In this document: one piece after another, positions 49,382 through 61,162 of the stretch | How the letters are laid out: each line of letters begins with the position of its first letter | Numbering within the stretch: the stretch's first letter is position 1 | DNA from: DATJPY01 sp035506135 | Lineage (GTDB): Bacteria; Myxococcota_A; UBA9160; PR03 | Assembly (NCBI GenBank): GCA_035506135.1 | Contig: DATJPY010000096.1 | Location: 1 to 64,000, forward strand | DNA: 64,000 nucleotides | Reading direction: 5' to 3' | Program-made: the position numbers and the translations under genes | The notes under the pieces: generated by a model | Told to the model about the DNA's origin: nothing | What the model saw: the letters and a program-made list of their open reading frames with translations, nothing else | The model's database searches: none

Positions 49382-50728
49382 ATGCAGGCGACCGAACGCC
49401 CTCTGGCCGTCGTCGTGCTGGCCGCCGGCCAGGGCAAGCGCATGCAGTCGGGCCTGGCCAAGGTGCTCCACGAGGTGGCTGGCCGCCCGATGCTTGCGTA
49501 TCCGCTCGAGGTCGCGGAGGCGCTCGGCCCGGAGCGCCTCGTCGTGGTGATCGGCCGCGACAGTGATCGCGTGCGCGAGGCGTTCGCCGGGCGCGCGCGC
49601 TTCGTGGAGCAGGCCGAGCGGCGCGGGACCGGACACGCGGTCCAGATGGCGCGCCCGGCGCTCGAGGGCTTCGCGGGCGACGTCCTGATCCTCTACGGCG
49701 ATACGCCGCTGCTGCGGGCCGACACGCTCCAGCGCATGCGCGCGAAGAAGGCCGAGCGCCGCCTCGACCTCCTGATCCTGTCCGCCCTCGAGCCCCTCCC
49801 CGGGCGCATCGTGCGCGACGCCTCCGGGCGCGTGGCGCGTATCGTCGAGACCACGGACGCGACCCAGGAGGAGCTGCGCATCCGGGAGGGCAACACGGGC
49901 ACCTACCTGGTCGACGCCGACTTCCTCTGGAAGGCGCTCGACCAGGTCGACGATCGCAACGCCCAGCGCGAGATCTACCTGACCGACATCGTCGGGATCG
50001 CCGTGCGCGACGGCCGGCCGCTCGACGCGCTTCCCCTCACGGACGCCGAGGAGGCGCTCGGCATCAACTCGCGCGCCGAGCTCGCCCGCGCCGCCGCGGT
50101 GATGCGCCGGCGCACCGCCGAGCGGCTGATGGCGGACGGCGTCACACTCGTGGACCCCGACGCCACCTACCTCGACACCGACGTGCAGGTCGGCCGCGAC
50201 ACCGTGATCGAGCCGGGCTGCGTGATCTCGGGGAGGAGCCGCATCGGCGAGCGCTGCCGGATCCGGGCGCACAGCGTGATCGAGGACGCCGAGCTGGGCG
50301 ACGATGTCGCGGTCGGCCCGAGCGCGCACCTGCGGCCGGGCACCCGGCTCGGCGCGAGCGTCCGGATCGGGAACTTCGTCGAGGTCAAGAACAGCCGGCT
50401 CGGGGAGGGCGTGAAGGCCGACCACCTCTCCTACATCGGCGACGCCGACGTCGGCGCCGGCGCGAGCTTCGGCTGCGGGTCGGTCGTGGTGAACTACGAC
50501 GGGATCGAGAAGCACCGCACCCGCGTCGAGGAGCGCGCCTTCATCGGCTGCAACGCGAACCTGGTCGCCCCGGTCGTGATCGAGGAGAACGCCTTCGTGG
50601 CGGCCGGCTCGACGATCACCGAGCCGGTGCCGAAGGATGCGCTCGCGGTGGCTCGCGCGAAGCAGCGGAACGTCGAGGGATGGCGCTTACGCCGGAATCG
50701 ATCCGGCAAGGGCCACAAGAAGGAGTAG
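49382..50728 (+). CDS. glmU: bifunctional UDP-N-acetylglucosamine pyrophosphorylase / glucosamine-1-phosphate acetyltransferase
   Basis: A 448-residue GlmU. The N-terminal uridylyltransferase has VVVLAAGQGKRMQSGLAKVL, GTGHAVQMARPAL and ILYGDTPLLRADTL. The C-terminal left-handed beta helix has VIEPGCVISGRSRIGERCRI, RIGNFVEVKNSRLGEGVKAD, HLSYIGDADVGAGASFGCGS and VVVNYDGIEKHRTRV. It makes UDP-GlcNAc for peptidoglycan and LPS. Ribosome site AGGAGAG lies upstream of ATG 49382. glmS follows 6 bases after the stop. Confidence 0.95.
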   Translation: MQATERPLAVVVLAAGQGKRMQSGLAKVLHEVAGRPMLAYPLEVAEALGPERLVVVIGRDSDRVREAFAGRARFVEQAERRGTGHAVQMARPALEGFAGDVLILYGDTPLLRADTLQRMRAKKAERRLDLLILSALEPLPGRIVRDASGRVARIVETTDATQEELRIREGNTGTYLVDADFLWKALDQVDDRNAQREIYLTDIVGIAVRDGRPLDALPLTDAEEALGINSRAELARAAAVMRRRTAERLMADGVTLVDPDATYLDTDVQVGRDTVIEPGCVISGRSRIGERCRIRAHSVIEDAELGDDVAVGPSAHLRPGTRLGASVRIGNFVEVKNSRLGEGVKADHLSYIGDADVGAGASFGCGSVVVNYDGIEKHRTRVEERAFIGCNANLVAPVVIEENAFVAAGSTITEPVPKDALAVARAKQRNVEGWRLRRNRSGKGHKKE

Positions 50729-50734
50729 GGCGCC

Positions 50735-52562
<1,828 letters not shown>

Positions 52563-52576
<14 letters not shown>

Positions 52577-54116
52577 GGGCGCCGCGGCGCGCGGCGAGCG
52601 CCGTCACCACCAGCACGTAGACGACGCAGGCCAGGCTCTGGACCATGCTCGCCTCGTCGATGGCGCGCGTGGAGGAGGCGATCGCCCAGGTCGCCGCGGA
52701 GAGCAGGAGGAGCCCGGTCGCGGCCGGCTCGCGGCGCGGACCGAGGAAGCCGTACACCGAGAGCAGCGCGTAGTAGTACGCGCCGATCTGCGCCCCGATC
52801 ACCACGAGGCCGGTGCCCAGGATCGGCGCCGCCCACTCCTCCTCGCGCGCGACCGCGACGGCGAGCAGCACCGTGTACGCGGCGACGGCCGTCCAGAACC
52901 AGGGCTCGCGGCGCGCGAAGGTCGCGCGCTGCGCCTCGTGCCAGGGCGAGTAGGGATCGGGCAGCGAGAAGTCGCGGACGCGCAGCATGGTCGAGGCGGG
53001 CGAGAAGGCCGCGACCGTCTTCAGCCCCGCGAAGTTGGTGAGCGGAGAGGACAGGTGCTTGCGGCTGTTCTCGACGAATCCCCTCCAGGCGCCGAAGCCC
53101 CCGCACACGACCGCGGAGAGCGGCAGCGCGATCGCGAGCGCCGCGAGGCAGCCGAGCGCGAAGCGCCGCTGCGAGGTCGGCAGCCGAAGCGAGCGCCGCT
53201 GCCAGCATCCGACCGCCGCGCGCAGCGCGAGCGCCGCGACCAGGAAGCCGGGGAAGATGCGCAGGAGCGTCGCCACCGTGAGCGCAGCGCCGCCGGCCGC
53301 CATGCGCCCTCGCCGGAGCAGCGCGAGCCCGATCCCGGTCGCGGCCAGCCAGTCCTGTCGCAGGTAGGCGTTCCCGATCCAGATCCCGCGCGCGGGCTCG
53401 TTCGTGCCCCAGAAGATCAGCGCCACCGCCGCCGCGCGCCAGCCGAAGCCCCAGCACGCAGCGCCCCACAGGAGCGCGAGGAGCAGCGGGTCGATGAGCG
53501 CCAGCGCGCGCAGCCGCGTCTCGCTGGCGGGGCCGGTGTTGGCGAGCGTCGAGCCGGCGATCGCCCAGACGGGCGTTGCGTTGAAGCCGTGGTCGGTCAG
53601 CGCGGTGGCCCAGCGGCGCGGCGTCATCCGCTCGCGGAAGAATCCGACGTCCGCGCGGAAGGCCTCCCAGCGCTCCGGCGTGAAGTGGCTCTTGCACGCC
53701 TCGGGGTCGGCGACCACGCCGGCGGCCATCTCGACCCGATTGGTCGCGAGGCGGCGGACGGGTCGCTGGGCCGCCGGGAACTCGAAGCCGGCCTCCTCGT
53801 CGGCGATGAGCGTGCAGTCGTAGAGGCGCGTGTAGCCGAGCTCGCGGAAGTACTTGCCGCCGACGAAGTGGTGGTAGAACTCCCACTCGTGGCGCCGGTC
53901 CAGCATGTGCTGCGGCGCGAAGTCCCACCAGGCGAGCGCGGAGAGCACCGCCACGCCGGCCAGCAGCCGGTCGCGCAGCCGCGCGTGCTCGCCCTCGCGG
54001 CCGGCGCGCCGCAGCGCCCAGCTCCAGCCGAGCAGCGCCGCGCCGGCGAGCGCGAGCGCCACCTTCAGCGTCGCGAGCGTCCCGGACGACGCGAGCGCGA
54101 CGTCGAGCGACGTCAC
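52563..54116 (-). CDS. GT-C-like integral membrane protein
   Basis: A 517-residue protein with about 9-11 predicted membrane helices. A luminal-type segment near residues 65-150 (WDFAPQHMLDRRHEWEFYHH, FVGGKYFRELGYTRLYDC) and LRQDWLAATGIGLALLRRGR resemble DUF2029/polyprenyl-phosphate-sugar mannosyltransferase-like proteins. Enzyme activity is uncertain. GTG 54116 overlaps the upstream TPR gene stop (GTGA), so the two form a unit, perhaps in protein or glycan glycosylation. Confidence 0.65.
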
Positions 54117-56299
54117 GGTGACCCGGCTCGCATCGGTGCGCCCTCGGGCACGGCGGGCTCGAAGGGCCGGTGCGCGGCGAAGAGGGCGCGGTGCGCGCGC
54201 AGCTCGTCGGCGAGCTTCGGGTCCGTCGCCGCGGCCACGGCTGCGTCGATCGTCGCGACCGCATCGTCGAACCGTCCGTTCGCGGCCTGACAGACGGCGA
54301 GCGTGTCGAGCACGCTCGCGTCCCGGCGGCCGTTGGCTTCGGCCGCGCGCTCCGCCCAGCGCAGTCCCTCCGCCGGGTTGCGAAGCGCGCGGTCGTTTGC
54401 CGTCGCGAGCAGCCACGCCAGATTGTTCGCGGCCTCCTTCGAGTCCGGCCGAGAGCGCAGCCCCGCCTCGTACTGGTCGATCGCCTCGGCCTCGCGGCCG
54501 AGACGCCCGAGGGCATCCGCCATCCCGAAGTGCAGCTCGGGCCAGTCGACGCCGCCCGCCAGCGACGCCTCGAGGGTCCGCACCACCTCCGCGGGGTCCG
54601 CCGTGTCGAGGCGCGCCAGGGCCAGCTTGGCGCGCACCTCGGTGAGGTCGGGATCGCGGGCGAGCGCCCGCTCGTACGCCTCCGCTGCGCGCCCGGCCTG
54701 ACCGCGCGCGCCCCACGCATCGCCGATGAGCGCGTAGATCCATCCCGCGCGCGCACCGCCGCGCACCTGCTCGTCGAGAGCGAGTGCGACGCCGTACTGC
54801 TCCAGCGCTTCGTCGTGCCAGCCGCGCTGCTCGAGGGTCCTGCCGTAGGCGAGGCGGGTCCCCTCGGAGTCCGGCTTGTCGCGCACGGCCTCGCCGTAGT
54901 TCCAGAGCGCCTCGTCGAGCTTGCCCTGCTTCGCGAGCACGTCGCCGAGGGCGGTGCGCGTGGACCAGTCGGCGCGGATGCGCACGGCCTCGACCGTTGC
55001 CTCGAGGGCGCCGTCGAGATCGCCGCGCTGGAGGCGGGCCTGTCCGATCCCCTGATGGGCGACGAAGTTGTCGCGCGTGACCGCCGCCGCGTGCTGGAAC
55101 AGCGCCTCGGTGTCGCGCCAGTAGCCGAGCTGGACGCGCGTCGCCGCGGCGAGCGCGACGAGGACGAGGCCGCCGATGGCGGCGCCCGCGACCCGCCCCG
55201 TGCTCCCCTTCGGGAGGCGCGCAGCTCCTTCCCACCCCACCGCGATCGAGAGTCCGATCAGGGGCAGGTACATGTAGCGGTCGGCGTGCGCCTGCAGGCC
55301 GACCTGGACGAGGCCGATCATCGGGACCAGCAGCCCGACGTACCAGAGCCAGCCGACTGCGAGCCACGGCCGGCTGCGCCGCACCGCGAGCGCGCCCGCC
55401 GTGAGGAGCGCGAGCAGCGCAGCCGCGCCGAGCCACTGCCAGGCGGGAAGGGGCCGCATCAGGTGCGGGTAGAAGACGGCGAGGCGCGCGGGCCAGACCG
55501 CCTGCCGGAGGTAGACGAGGTACGACACCAGCGCGTTCTCGACGCGCACGCCGAGGGGGATTCCGTCGAGCGTCGACATCGCGCCCATCTTCTGCTGCAC
55601 CCGGTAGGTGACGACCGCGATGGCGGCGCTGATTGCGAGGAACGGAAGCTTCTCGAGGCACGCGCGCCGGAGGCTCGATGCCGACCGCGCGCGGCCGAGC
55701 GGCCAGGCGTCGAGCAGCAGCAGCAGCAACGGCACCGTCACGCCGACGGATTTGGCGAGGAGTCCGAGGCCGAAGCAGAGCAGGGCCAGCGCATAGCGCA
55801 GGGCGCCGGGTCGGCGCGCGTAGGCGCACCAGGCCCCGAGCGTGAGCACGAAGAAGAGGCCGGAGAGGACGTCCTTGCGCTCCGCCACCCAGGCGACCGA
55901 CTCGACGTGCGGCGGATGCAGGGCGAAGACACCCGCGGCGAACGCGCTCGGGCCGAGCGCCCCGGTGGCGCCCGCGAGCACCCAGAGCAGGAGCGCAGCG
56001 CTCGCCGCGTGCAGCAGGGCGTTGGTCACGTGATAGCCGGCCGGATCGACGCCGAACAGGGCGTGGTCGAGCTCGAAGGAGAGCCAGGTGAGCGGGATCC
56101 AGTTCGCTTCGTACGGCTGGAAGAACGCCCAGCGCAGCCCCTCGCGTCCGAGATCGCGCTTGCGCAGATGCGGGTTGTCCGTCACGTAGGCGTTGTCGTC
56201 GAACGCGACGAAGTCGTGGTGGCGCACGGGCTCGAAGACGAGCAGCGTGATCGCGAAGAGCGCCCCGGAGGCGAGCAGGCGCTTTCTGTCGCTCGACAC
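54113..56299 (-). CDS. GT-C-type membrane protein with C-terminal TPR domain
   Basis: A 728-residue protein. The N-terminal half has about 10 transmembrane helices and a periplasmic acidic start, HHDFVAFDDNAYVTDNPHLR, with YEANWIPLTWLSFELDHALF and GVFALHPPHVESVAWVAERK, the TMTC/PMT-like O-mannosyltransferase pattern in which FDD carries the catalytic Asp. The C-terminal 330 residues are TPR units (GIGQARLQRGDLDGALEATV, GDVLAKQGKLDEALWNYGEA, AADALGRLG-like repeats). A glycosyltransferase acting on proteins or lipids is plausible. Start ATG 56299. Confidence 0.78.
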   Translation of the reverse strand: MSSDRKRLLASGALFAITLLVFEPVRHHDFVAFDDNAYVTDNPHLRKRDLGREGLRWAFFQPYEANWIPLTWLSFELDHALFGVDPAGYHVTNALLHAASAALLLWVLAGATGALGPSAFAAGVFALHPPHVESVAWVAERKDVLSGLFFVLTLGAWCAYARRPGALRYALALLCFGLGLLAKSVGVTVPLLLLLLDAWPLGRARSASSLRRACLEKLPFLAISAAIAVVTYRVQQKMGAMSTLDGIPLGVRVENALVSYLVYLRQAVWPARLAVFYPHLMRPLPAWQWLGAAALLALLTAGALAVRRSRPWLAVGWLWYVGLLVPMIGLVQVGLQAHADRYMYLPLIGLSIAVGWEGAARLPKGSTGRVAGAAIGGLVLVALAAATRVQLGYWRDTEALFQHAAAVTRDNFVAHQGIGQARLQRGDLDGALEATVEAVRIRADWSTRTALGDVLAKQGKLDEALWNYGEAVRDKPDSEGTRLAYGRTLEQRGWHDEALEQYGVALALDEQVRGGARAGWIYALIGDAWGARGQAGRAAEAYERALARDPDLTEVRAKLALARLDTADPAEVVRTLEASLAGGVDWPELHFGMADALGRLGREAEAIDQYEAGLRSRPDSKEAANNLAWLLATANDRALRNPAEGLRWAERAAEANGRRDASVLDTLAVCQAANGRFDDAVATIDAAVAAATDPKLADELRAHRALFAAHRPFEPAVPEGAPMRAGSP

Positions 56300-56376
56300 G
56301 GCGGCGGACGATAGCGTCGGCCGCTCCGCTGCGGGGGTGCGGTCGGGCGGTTACCTTGCGCGCCGATGGGGACCCG

Positions 56377-58569
56377 TTGAGCGCCGAGACGATCCTCGCC
56401 GGATTGAACCCCGAGCAGCGCCGGGCGGCCGAGACCACCGAGGGTCCGCTGCTCGTCCTCGCCGGCGCGGGCAGCGGGAAGACGCGCGTCCTCGTGCACC
56501 GGATCGCCTACCTGATCGGCGCCTGCGGCATCCCGCCCGAGTCGATCCTGGCCGTCACCTTCACGAACAAGGCGGCGGGCGAGATGCGCGACCGGGTCGA
56601 GAAGCTGCTCGGCCCCGACGCCGGCAGGCTCTGGGTCACGACGTTCCACTCTGCCTGCGTGCGCATCCTGCGCCGCGACATCGGGCACCTCGGCCTGTCG
56701 CGCGGCTTCGCCATCTACGACGAGAGCGATTCGCTGTCGACCGTGAAGGAGGCGCTGCGCCGCCGCGGCCTCGACCCCAAGCTGCACGACCCGCGGCGCC
56801 TGCGCTGGCGCATCGACCAGTGGAAGAACGCGGGCGTGCTGCCGGCGGGGGCGGTGGATCAGGCGGGGGATCTCGAGGCCGAGGAGGCGGCCGAGACCTA
56901 TGCCGTCTACCAGCGCCTGCTGCGCGACGCGAACGCGCTCGACTTCGGCGACCTGATCCTGCAGACCGTCGAGCTCTTCGACCGCTTCCCCGAGGTGCTC
57001 GGCCACTACCAGCGGCGCTGGAGCTACGTGCTGGTCGACGAGTACCAGGACACCAACCGCGTGCAGTATCGGCTCGTGAACCAGCTCGCGCGCGAGCACG
57101 GGAACCTGTGCGTCGTCGGCGACCCGAACCAGAGCGTCTACGGATGGCGCGGCGCCGACGTGCGCAACATCCTCGACTTCGAGCGCGACTTCCCGGGCGC
57201 GGCGGTCGTGAAGCTCGAGCGCAACTACCGCTCGCGCCGGCCGATCCTCGAGGGGGCGTCCGCCGTCGTCGCGAACAATCCGGCGGCGCCCGCGCTGCGG
57301 CTGCGCGCCGAGCGCGGCGACGGCGAGCCGATCCGCTTCGCCGAGGTCGCGGACGAGCGCGAGGAGGCGACGCTGGCGGTGCGCGAGATCCTGACCGCGC
57401 GCCAGCGCGACGGCCGCGCGCTGCGCGACTTCGCGATCTTCTACCGCACCAACGCGCAGTCGCGCCCCTTCGAGGACGAGCTGCTGCGCTACGACGTGCC
57501 CTACGTCGTGGTCGGCGGCGTGCGCTTCTACGACCGCGCGGAGGTGAAGGACGCGCTGGCCTACGTGCGGCTCGCGCTGAATCCGGCCGACGCGGCAGCG
57601 CTCCTCCGCATCGCCAACCTGCCGCCGCGCGGGATCGGCCGGACCACGCTCGAGCGCGCGCAGGAGCTCGCCGAGCGCGACGGCGTCTCGCTGCTCGAAG
57701 GCCTCCGCCGCCTCGGTGCGTCGGCCGATGCCGGCCGCGCCGCCGGCCCGATCGCAGCCTTCTCGGCGTTGGTCGACGAGCTGTCGGCGCTCCTGCGCAG
57801 CGCGTCGCCCGCCGAGGGCATCGCCTCCGTTCTCCGCCGCAGCGGCTACCTCGCGCACCTCGAGCGCGAGGGGACACCCGAGGCCGAGACGCGCCTCGAG
57901 AACCTGCGCGAGCTCGTGGCCGGCGCCGAGGACTTCGCCGCCGAGAGCGGCTCCGGCGACGAGGAGCGCTCGGCCATCGAGCTCTTCCTCGACCAGGTCG
58001 CCCTGGTCTCCGACATCGACGGCTGGGACCGGCGCGCCGACGCCGTCTCGCTGATGACCGCACACTCGGCCAAGGGCCTCGAGTTCCCGGTCGTCTTCCT
58101 GGTGGGGCTCGAGGAGGGAATCCTCCCGCACGCGTCGTCGTCGCGTGACGCAGCGGGCCTCGAGGAGGAGCGGAGGCTCTTCTACGTCGGCATGACGCGC
58201 GCGATGGAGCGGCTCCACCTCACCTGCGCGCGCGAGCGCCGCCGCTTCGGGTCGCGCAGCTTCGCGGTGCCGTCGCGCTTCCTGCGCGAGATCCCGGACT
58301 CGGTGATCGCGGGCGGCTCGCCCGCGCGGACTCCGGTCCTCCGCGACGCCGGCGACGCATCGTCCGCCGAAGGCCGGCTCGACTACGCGTACGCCCAGGG
58401 CGCCGACGGCGACGTGCCGGTCGGCCTCCGCGTACGCCATCCGGTGTTCGGCGCGGGCACGGTGCTCGAGGCCAGCGGCCACGGTCTGGCGCAGAAGCTG
58501 CGCGTGCGCTTCGACCGGGTGGGGACCAAGACGCTGCTGGTGCGCTTCGCGAACCTGGAACCGCTCTGA
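56377..58569 (+). CDS. pcrA: UvrD/PcrA/Rep-type superfamily 1 DNA helicase
   Basis: A 730-residue 3'-5' helicase. Motifs are Q/I (LNPEQRRAAETTEGPLLVL, AGAGSGKTR), Ia AVTFTNKAAGEMRDRV, II YVLVDEYQDTN, III VVGDPNQSVYGWRGADV, IV KLERNYRSRRPILEGAS, V TAHSAKGLEFPVVFLVGLEE and VI RLFYVGMTRAMERL. The C-terminal Tudor-like end RHPVFGAGTVLEASG is typical of PcrA/UvrD. TTG 56377 is preferred over TTG 56356 because homologous sequence begins there. The next gene follows after a single base. Confidence 0.9.
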   Translation: MSAETILAGLNPEQRRAAETTEGPLLVLAGAGSGKTRVLVHRIAYLIGACGIPPESILAVTFTNKAAGEMRDRVEKLLGPDAGRLWVTTFHSACVRILRRDIGHLGLSRGFAIYDESDSLSTVKEALRRRGLDPKLHDPRRLRWRIDQWKNAGVLPAGAVDQAGDLEAEEAAETYAVYQRLLRDANALDFGDLILQTVELFDRFPEVLGHYQRRWSYVLVDEYQDTNRVQYRLVNQLAREHGNLCVVGDPNQSVYGWRGADVRNILDFERDFPGAAVVKLERNYRSRRPILEGASAVVANNPAAPALRLRAERGDGEPIRFAEVADEREEATLAVREILTARQRDGRALRDFAIFYRTNAQSRPFEDELLRYDVPYVVVGGVRFYDRAEVKDALAYVRLALNPADAAALLRIANLPPRGIGRTTLERAQELAERDGVSLLEGLRRLGASADAGRAAGPIAAFSALVDELSALLRSASPAEGIASVLRRSGYLAHLEREGTPEAETRLENLRELVAGAEDFAAESGSGDEERSAIELFLDQVALVSDIDGWDRRADAVSLMTAHSAKGLEFPVVFLVGLEEGILPHASSSRDAAGLEEERRLFYVGMTRAMERLHLTCARERRRFGSRSFAVPSRFLREIPDSVIAGGSPARTPVLRDAGDASSAEGRLDYAYAQGADGDVPVGLRVRHPVFGAGTVLEASGHGLAQKLRVRFDRVGTKTLLVRFANLEPL

Positions 58570-58570
58570 G

Positions 58571-59581
58571 ATGAGCAATCCGTTCGAGGCGGCCCGCCAC
58601 GCGCGCTCCATCGCCGGCGCCCTCGACGCCTTCGCGCAGGTGCCGCTCCTGCGCGCGGGGCTGCAGCTCGGGCTCTTCGAGGCGCTCCGGCAGCCGCTCG
58701 AGCCCCAGGCGCTCGCGGAGCGGCTCGGCCTCGCGCCCGACCTGGTCGCGGCGTGGGCGCGCATGCTCCACGCGCAGGGCTGGCTGGCCAAGCGGGGCGA
58801 CGCCTACCGCATCGGCCCGCCCCTCCTGTGGCTGCTCGATGCGCCGGAGGCGGCCGCCCTCTCGTCGCTGGTCGAGCACGCGGTCGAGTCGATGGCGCCG
58901 CGCCTGCGCGCGCTGCCCGAGCTGATGAAGGGCGGCGAGCGGCCCCTCTTCGGCGATCGGGACGAGGCGCTCCGCATGGCGGCGATCACCAAGCTGGTCG
59001 AGCCGCGGGCGCTGCGAGCCCTCGAGCGCCTTCCCGGGGCGCGGCGCCCGCGCCGCGTGCTCGACATCGGCTGCGGGCAGGGGAGCTACCTCGCCGACCT
59101 GCTCCGGCGACACCGGGACGCGATGGGGCTCGGCGTCGAGATCGACCCTCGCGTGGCCGACGAGGCGCGGCGGCGGCTCGTCGAGGCCGACGTCGCGCGG
59201 CGCGCCGAGATCCGCGTCGGGGACTTCCGCAGCGCGGCGCTGCCCGAGGGCCGCTTCGACCTGATCCTGCTGAACCACAACCTGCACTACTTCGCGCCGG
59301 GCGAGCGGGTGGCGTTGCTGCGACGCGCGCGCGGGCGGCTGGACGACGAGGGTGTCCTGGCGGTGCAGACGCTGGTGCTCACCGAGGGGCTCCTGCCGAG
59401 CCTCCTCGGCCTCCAGGCGGGCGCCGCCCTCTTCGACCTGCTCCTGCGGCTCCACCGAAACCTGCACGGCCTCCCCGCCGTGCAGGACGTCCACCAGGCG
59501 CTGCGCGACGCCGGCTTCGCGAAGACCGGCGAGGTGCCGGTGGTGCCGGGCGGCGCCGTGCGCTTCGTCTGGGGGAGCTAG
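58571..59581 (+). CDS. SAM-dependent methyltransferase with winged-helix N terminus
   Basis: A 336-residue protein. The first about 90 residues look like the dimerisation/winged-helix domain of O-methyltransferases (GLQLGLFEALRQPLEPQALA, ERLGLAPDLVAAWARML). The Rossmann domain has motif I RVLDIGCGQGSYLADLL, GLGVEIDPRVADEARRRL, GDFRSAALPEGRFDLILLNH. Substrate not predictable; related enzymes methylate small hydroxylated compounds. Directly after the helicase gene (1-base gap); stop in CTAG 59578-59581. Confidence 0.8.
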   Translation: MSNPFEAARHARSIAGALDAFAQVPLLRAGLQLGLFEALRQPLEPQALAERLGLAPDLVAAWARMLHAQGWLAKRGDAYRIGPPLLWLLDAPEAAALSSLVEHAVESMAPRLRALPELMKGGERPLFGDRDEALRMAAITKLVEPRALRALERLPGARRPRRVLDIGCGQGSYLADLLRRHRDAMGLGVEIDPRVADEARRRLVEADVARRAEIRVGDFRSAALPEGRFDLILLNHNLHYFAPGERVALLRRARGRLDDEGVLAVQTLVLTEGLLPSLLGLQAGAALFDLLLRLHRNLHGLPAVQDVHQALRDAGFAKTGEVPVVPGGAVRFVWGS

Positions 59582-59910
59582 GACTGGTCGTAGAACTTCA
59601 TCGCGAGCGAGCCGTGCGCGGCGGCGCCGCCGGCGCGCAGAGCGGCCGCGAGCAGCACCGCCTCGGCCACCTCCCGCTTCGACGCCCCGGCCTTCTTGGC
59701 GCCCTTGGTGTGCACCTCGATGCAGTACACGCACTGCGTGGTGTGGGCGACGGCGACCGCCACCAGCTCGCGGTACTTGCGGGGGATCGCGCCGTCCTCG
59801 CGCGCGACGATGCGATCGAGGTCGGCCCAGGCCTTGAACTCCTCGGGCGCGAGCTGGCCCATCTCGCGGAGGCGCTTCAGGTCGTCGGGATCGTGGTAGT
59901 GGTTGGACAT
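59578..59910 (-). CDS. AhpD/carboxymuconolactone decarboxylase family protein
   Basis: A 110-residue protein with the AhpD redox motif TTQCVYCIEVHTKGAKKAGA: Cys60-x-x-Cys63 and His67, with Glu48 upstream (RKYRELVAVAVAH). AhpD-type proteins reduce peroxiredoxins or act as alkylhydroperoxidases. Length matches single-domain CMD proteins. It is the last gene of a minus-strand operon, 16 bases after the serine-hydrolase-like gene. Confidence 0.85.
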   Translation of the reverse strand: MSNHYHDPDDLKRLREMGQLAPEEFKAWADLDRIVAREDGAIPRKYRELVAVAVAHTTQCVYCIEVHTKGAKKAGASKREVAEAVLLAAALRAGGAAAHGSLAMKFYDQS

Positions 59911-59926
59911 CGGGCTCGTAGCCTCC

Positions 59927-61162
59927 TCAGTGGGCCGCCTCGGCGGCAGGTTGCAGGGCCGGGAGCAGCGCAGCGAGGACCTGCCGCGCGATCCGCTCGA
60001 CGCCGTGCCCCCGATGGCGTTGCACCCGGGGCGTCTCGTTCACGAAGGCGACGACGCCGAGCTCCAGCTCGGGGACCATCTGGACCCGCGTGGTGTAGCC
60101 CGGCAGCTCGCCATCCTTGCTCACCAGGGTGTAGCGCCCGTACGGCCGCACGAACCACCCGAGACCGGCGGAGCGCCCCTCGACGTTCGTCGCCGCCACG
60201 GGCTGCCACATCTCGCGCACCGAGGCGGCCGCGAGGACCGGCTTCCCGGCGGAGGCGTCCCCGCGGAACTGCAGCATCAGGAAGCGGCTGAGGTCGGAGA
60301 TGCTGGAGAGGATCGTCCCGGAGGGCGGGAACGCGACCCTCGTGCTCGCGTCCCGGCCCCGCCAGCCGTCGTCCTCGAGCTCGAGCCGCTTGTAGCCGAC
60401 CGCCAGCCGCGCGGGATCGACGGATCCGGCCTCGAAGCCCGTGCTCTCCATGGCGAGCGGCCGGAACAGGTGCTGGTGCATCAGGTCGTGGTAGGACAGG
60501 CGCGCCACCTTCGCGAGCGACTGACCCAGGACGACGTAGCCGAGATCGGAGAAGGCGTAGCGGGTGCCGGGCTTCGACGCCGCGGTCCGGCTCTGCACGT
60601 AGCGGAACAGGTGGGAGACGGTCTCGAGCCCGAGCGGGACGGGCCGCGGCAGCCCCGAGGTGTGAGCCGCCAGCTCCCGCCAGGTCGGCGACACCCGCGC
60701 GCCGGCCGCGTCGCGATACCAGACGTCCGGCACCGAGCGCTCGAGCGCGTCGTCGAGGCGGAAGTGCCCGGCGTCGCGGAGCTGCATCATCGCGGTGGCC
60801 TCGAAGACCTGGGTGAGCGAGCCGATGCGGTAGACCGTGTCCGGTGTCATCGGGCTGCGGCGCTCCAGGTTGGCGCAGCCGAAGCCCGCGGCGAACACCA
60901 GCGTCTGGCCCTGCACCACGCCGACGGCGACGCCGGCGAGGCCGCCCGCCTGCCGCTCGCCCTCGATCGAGGTCGGAAGACCGCGGAGCGCCTCGGCGAG
61001 CGCCGGGCCGATCGCGCGGTCGATGGCGGGCGCTGGGTTGGGGCAGGCGGGCGCGAACGCCTCGGGCTCCGGGGCCGGAGGCTCCGGCTCCGGCGCGCGG
61101 ATGCACCCCGGCAGACCGGCCAGGAGGGCGATGAGCAGGACGCCGAGCCGCGCGCGCGTCAC
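59927..61162 (-). CDS. beta-lactamase-fold lipoprotein with degenerate active site
   Basis: A 411-residue lipoprotein (lipobox AGLPGC, Cys20, then a Pro/Glu-rich linker) with a class C beta-lactamase/serine hydrolase fold: YRIGSLTQVFEATAMMQL, LAAHTSGLPRPVP, PGTRYAFSDLGYVVLGQSLA, GLGWFVRPYGRYTLVSKDG, LPGYTTRVQMVPE. The SxxK tetrad reads Ser115-Leu-Thr-Gln118 and the YxN motif reads Phe204-Ser-Asp206, so the catalytic Lys and Tyr are both missing. It is probably a binding protein or uses altered chemistry; not a beta-lactamase by this evidence. Start GTG 61162 overlaps the VOC stop (GTGA). Confidence 0.82.
   Translation of the reverse strand: MTRARLGVLLIALLAGLPGCIRAPEPEPPAPEPEAFAPACPNPAPAIDRAIGPALAEALRGLPTSIEGERQAGGLAGVAVGVVQGQTLVFAAGFGCANLERRSPMTPDTVYRIGSLTQVFEATAMMQLRDAGHFRLDDALERSVPDVWYRDAAGARVSPTWRELAAHTSGLPRPVPLGLETVSHLFRYVQSRTAASKPGTRYAFSDLGYVVLGQSLAKVARLSYHDLMHQHLFRPLAMESTGFEAGSVDPARLAVGYKRLELEDDGWRGRDASTRVAFPPSGTILSSISDLSRFLMLQFRGDASAGKPVLAAASVREMWQPVAATNVEGRSAGLGWFVRPYGRYTLVSKDGELPGYTTRVQMVPELELGVVAFVNETPRVQRHRGHGVERIARQVLAALLPALQPAAEAAH

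Noticed and set aside
50729..50734. Possible glmS ribozyme upstream of glmS
   Set aside because: Only 6 bases separate glmU and glmS.
59927..61162. Annotation as a beta-lactamase resistance gene
   Set aside because: The catalytic Lys and Tyr are missing and the protein is a lipoprotein inside an unrelated operon.
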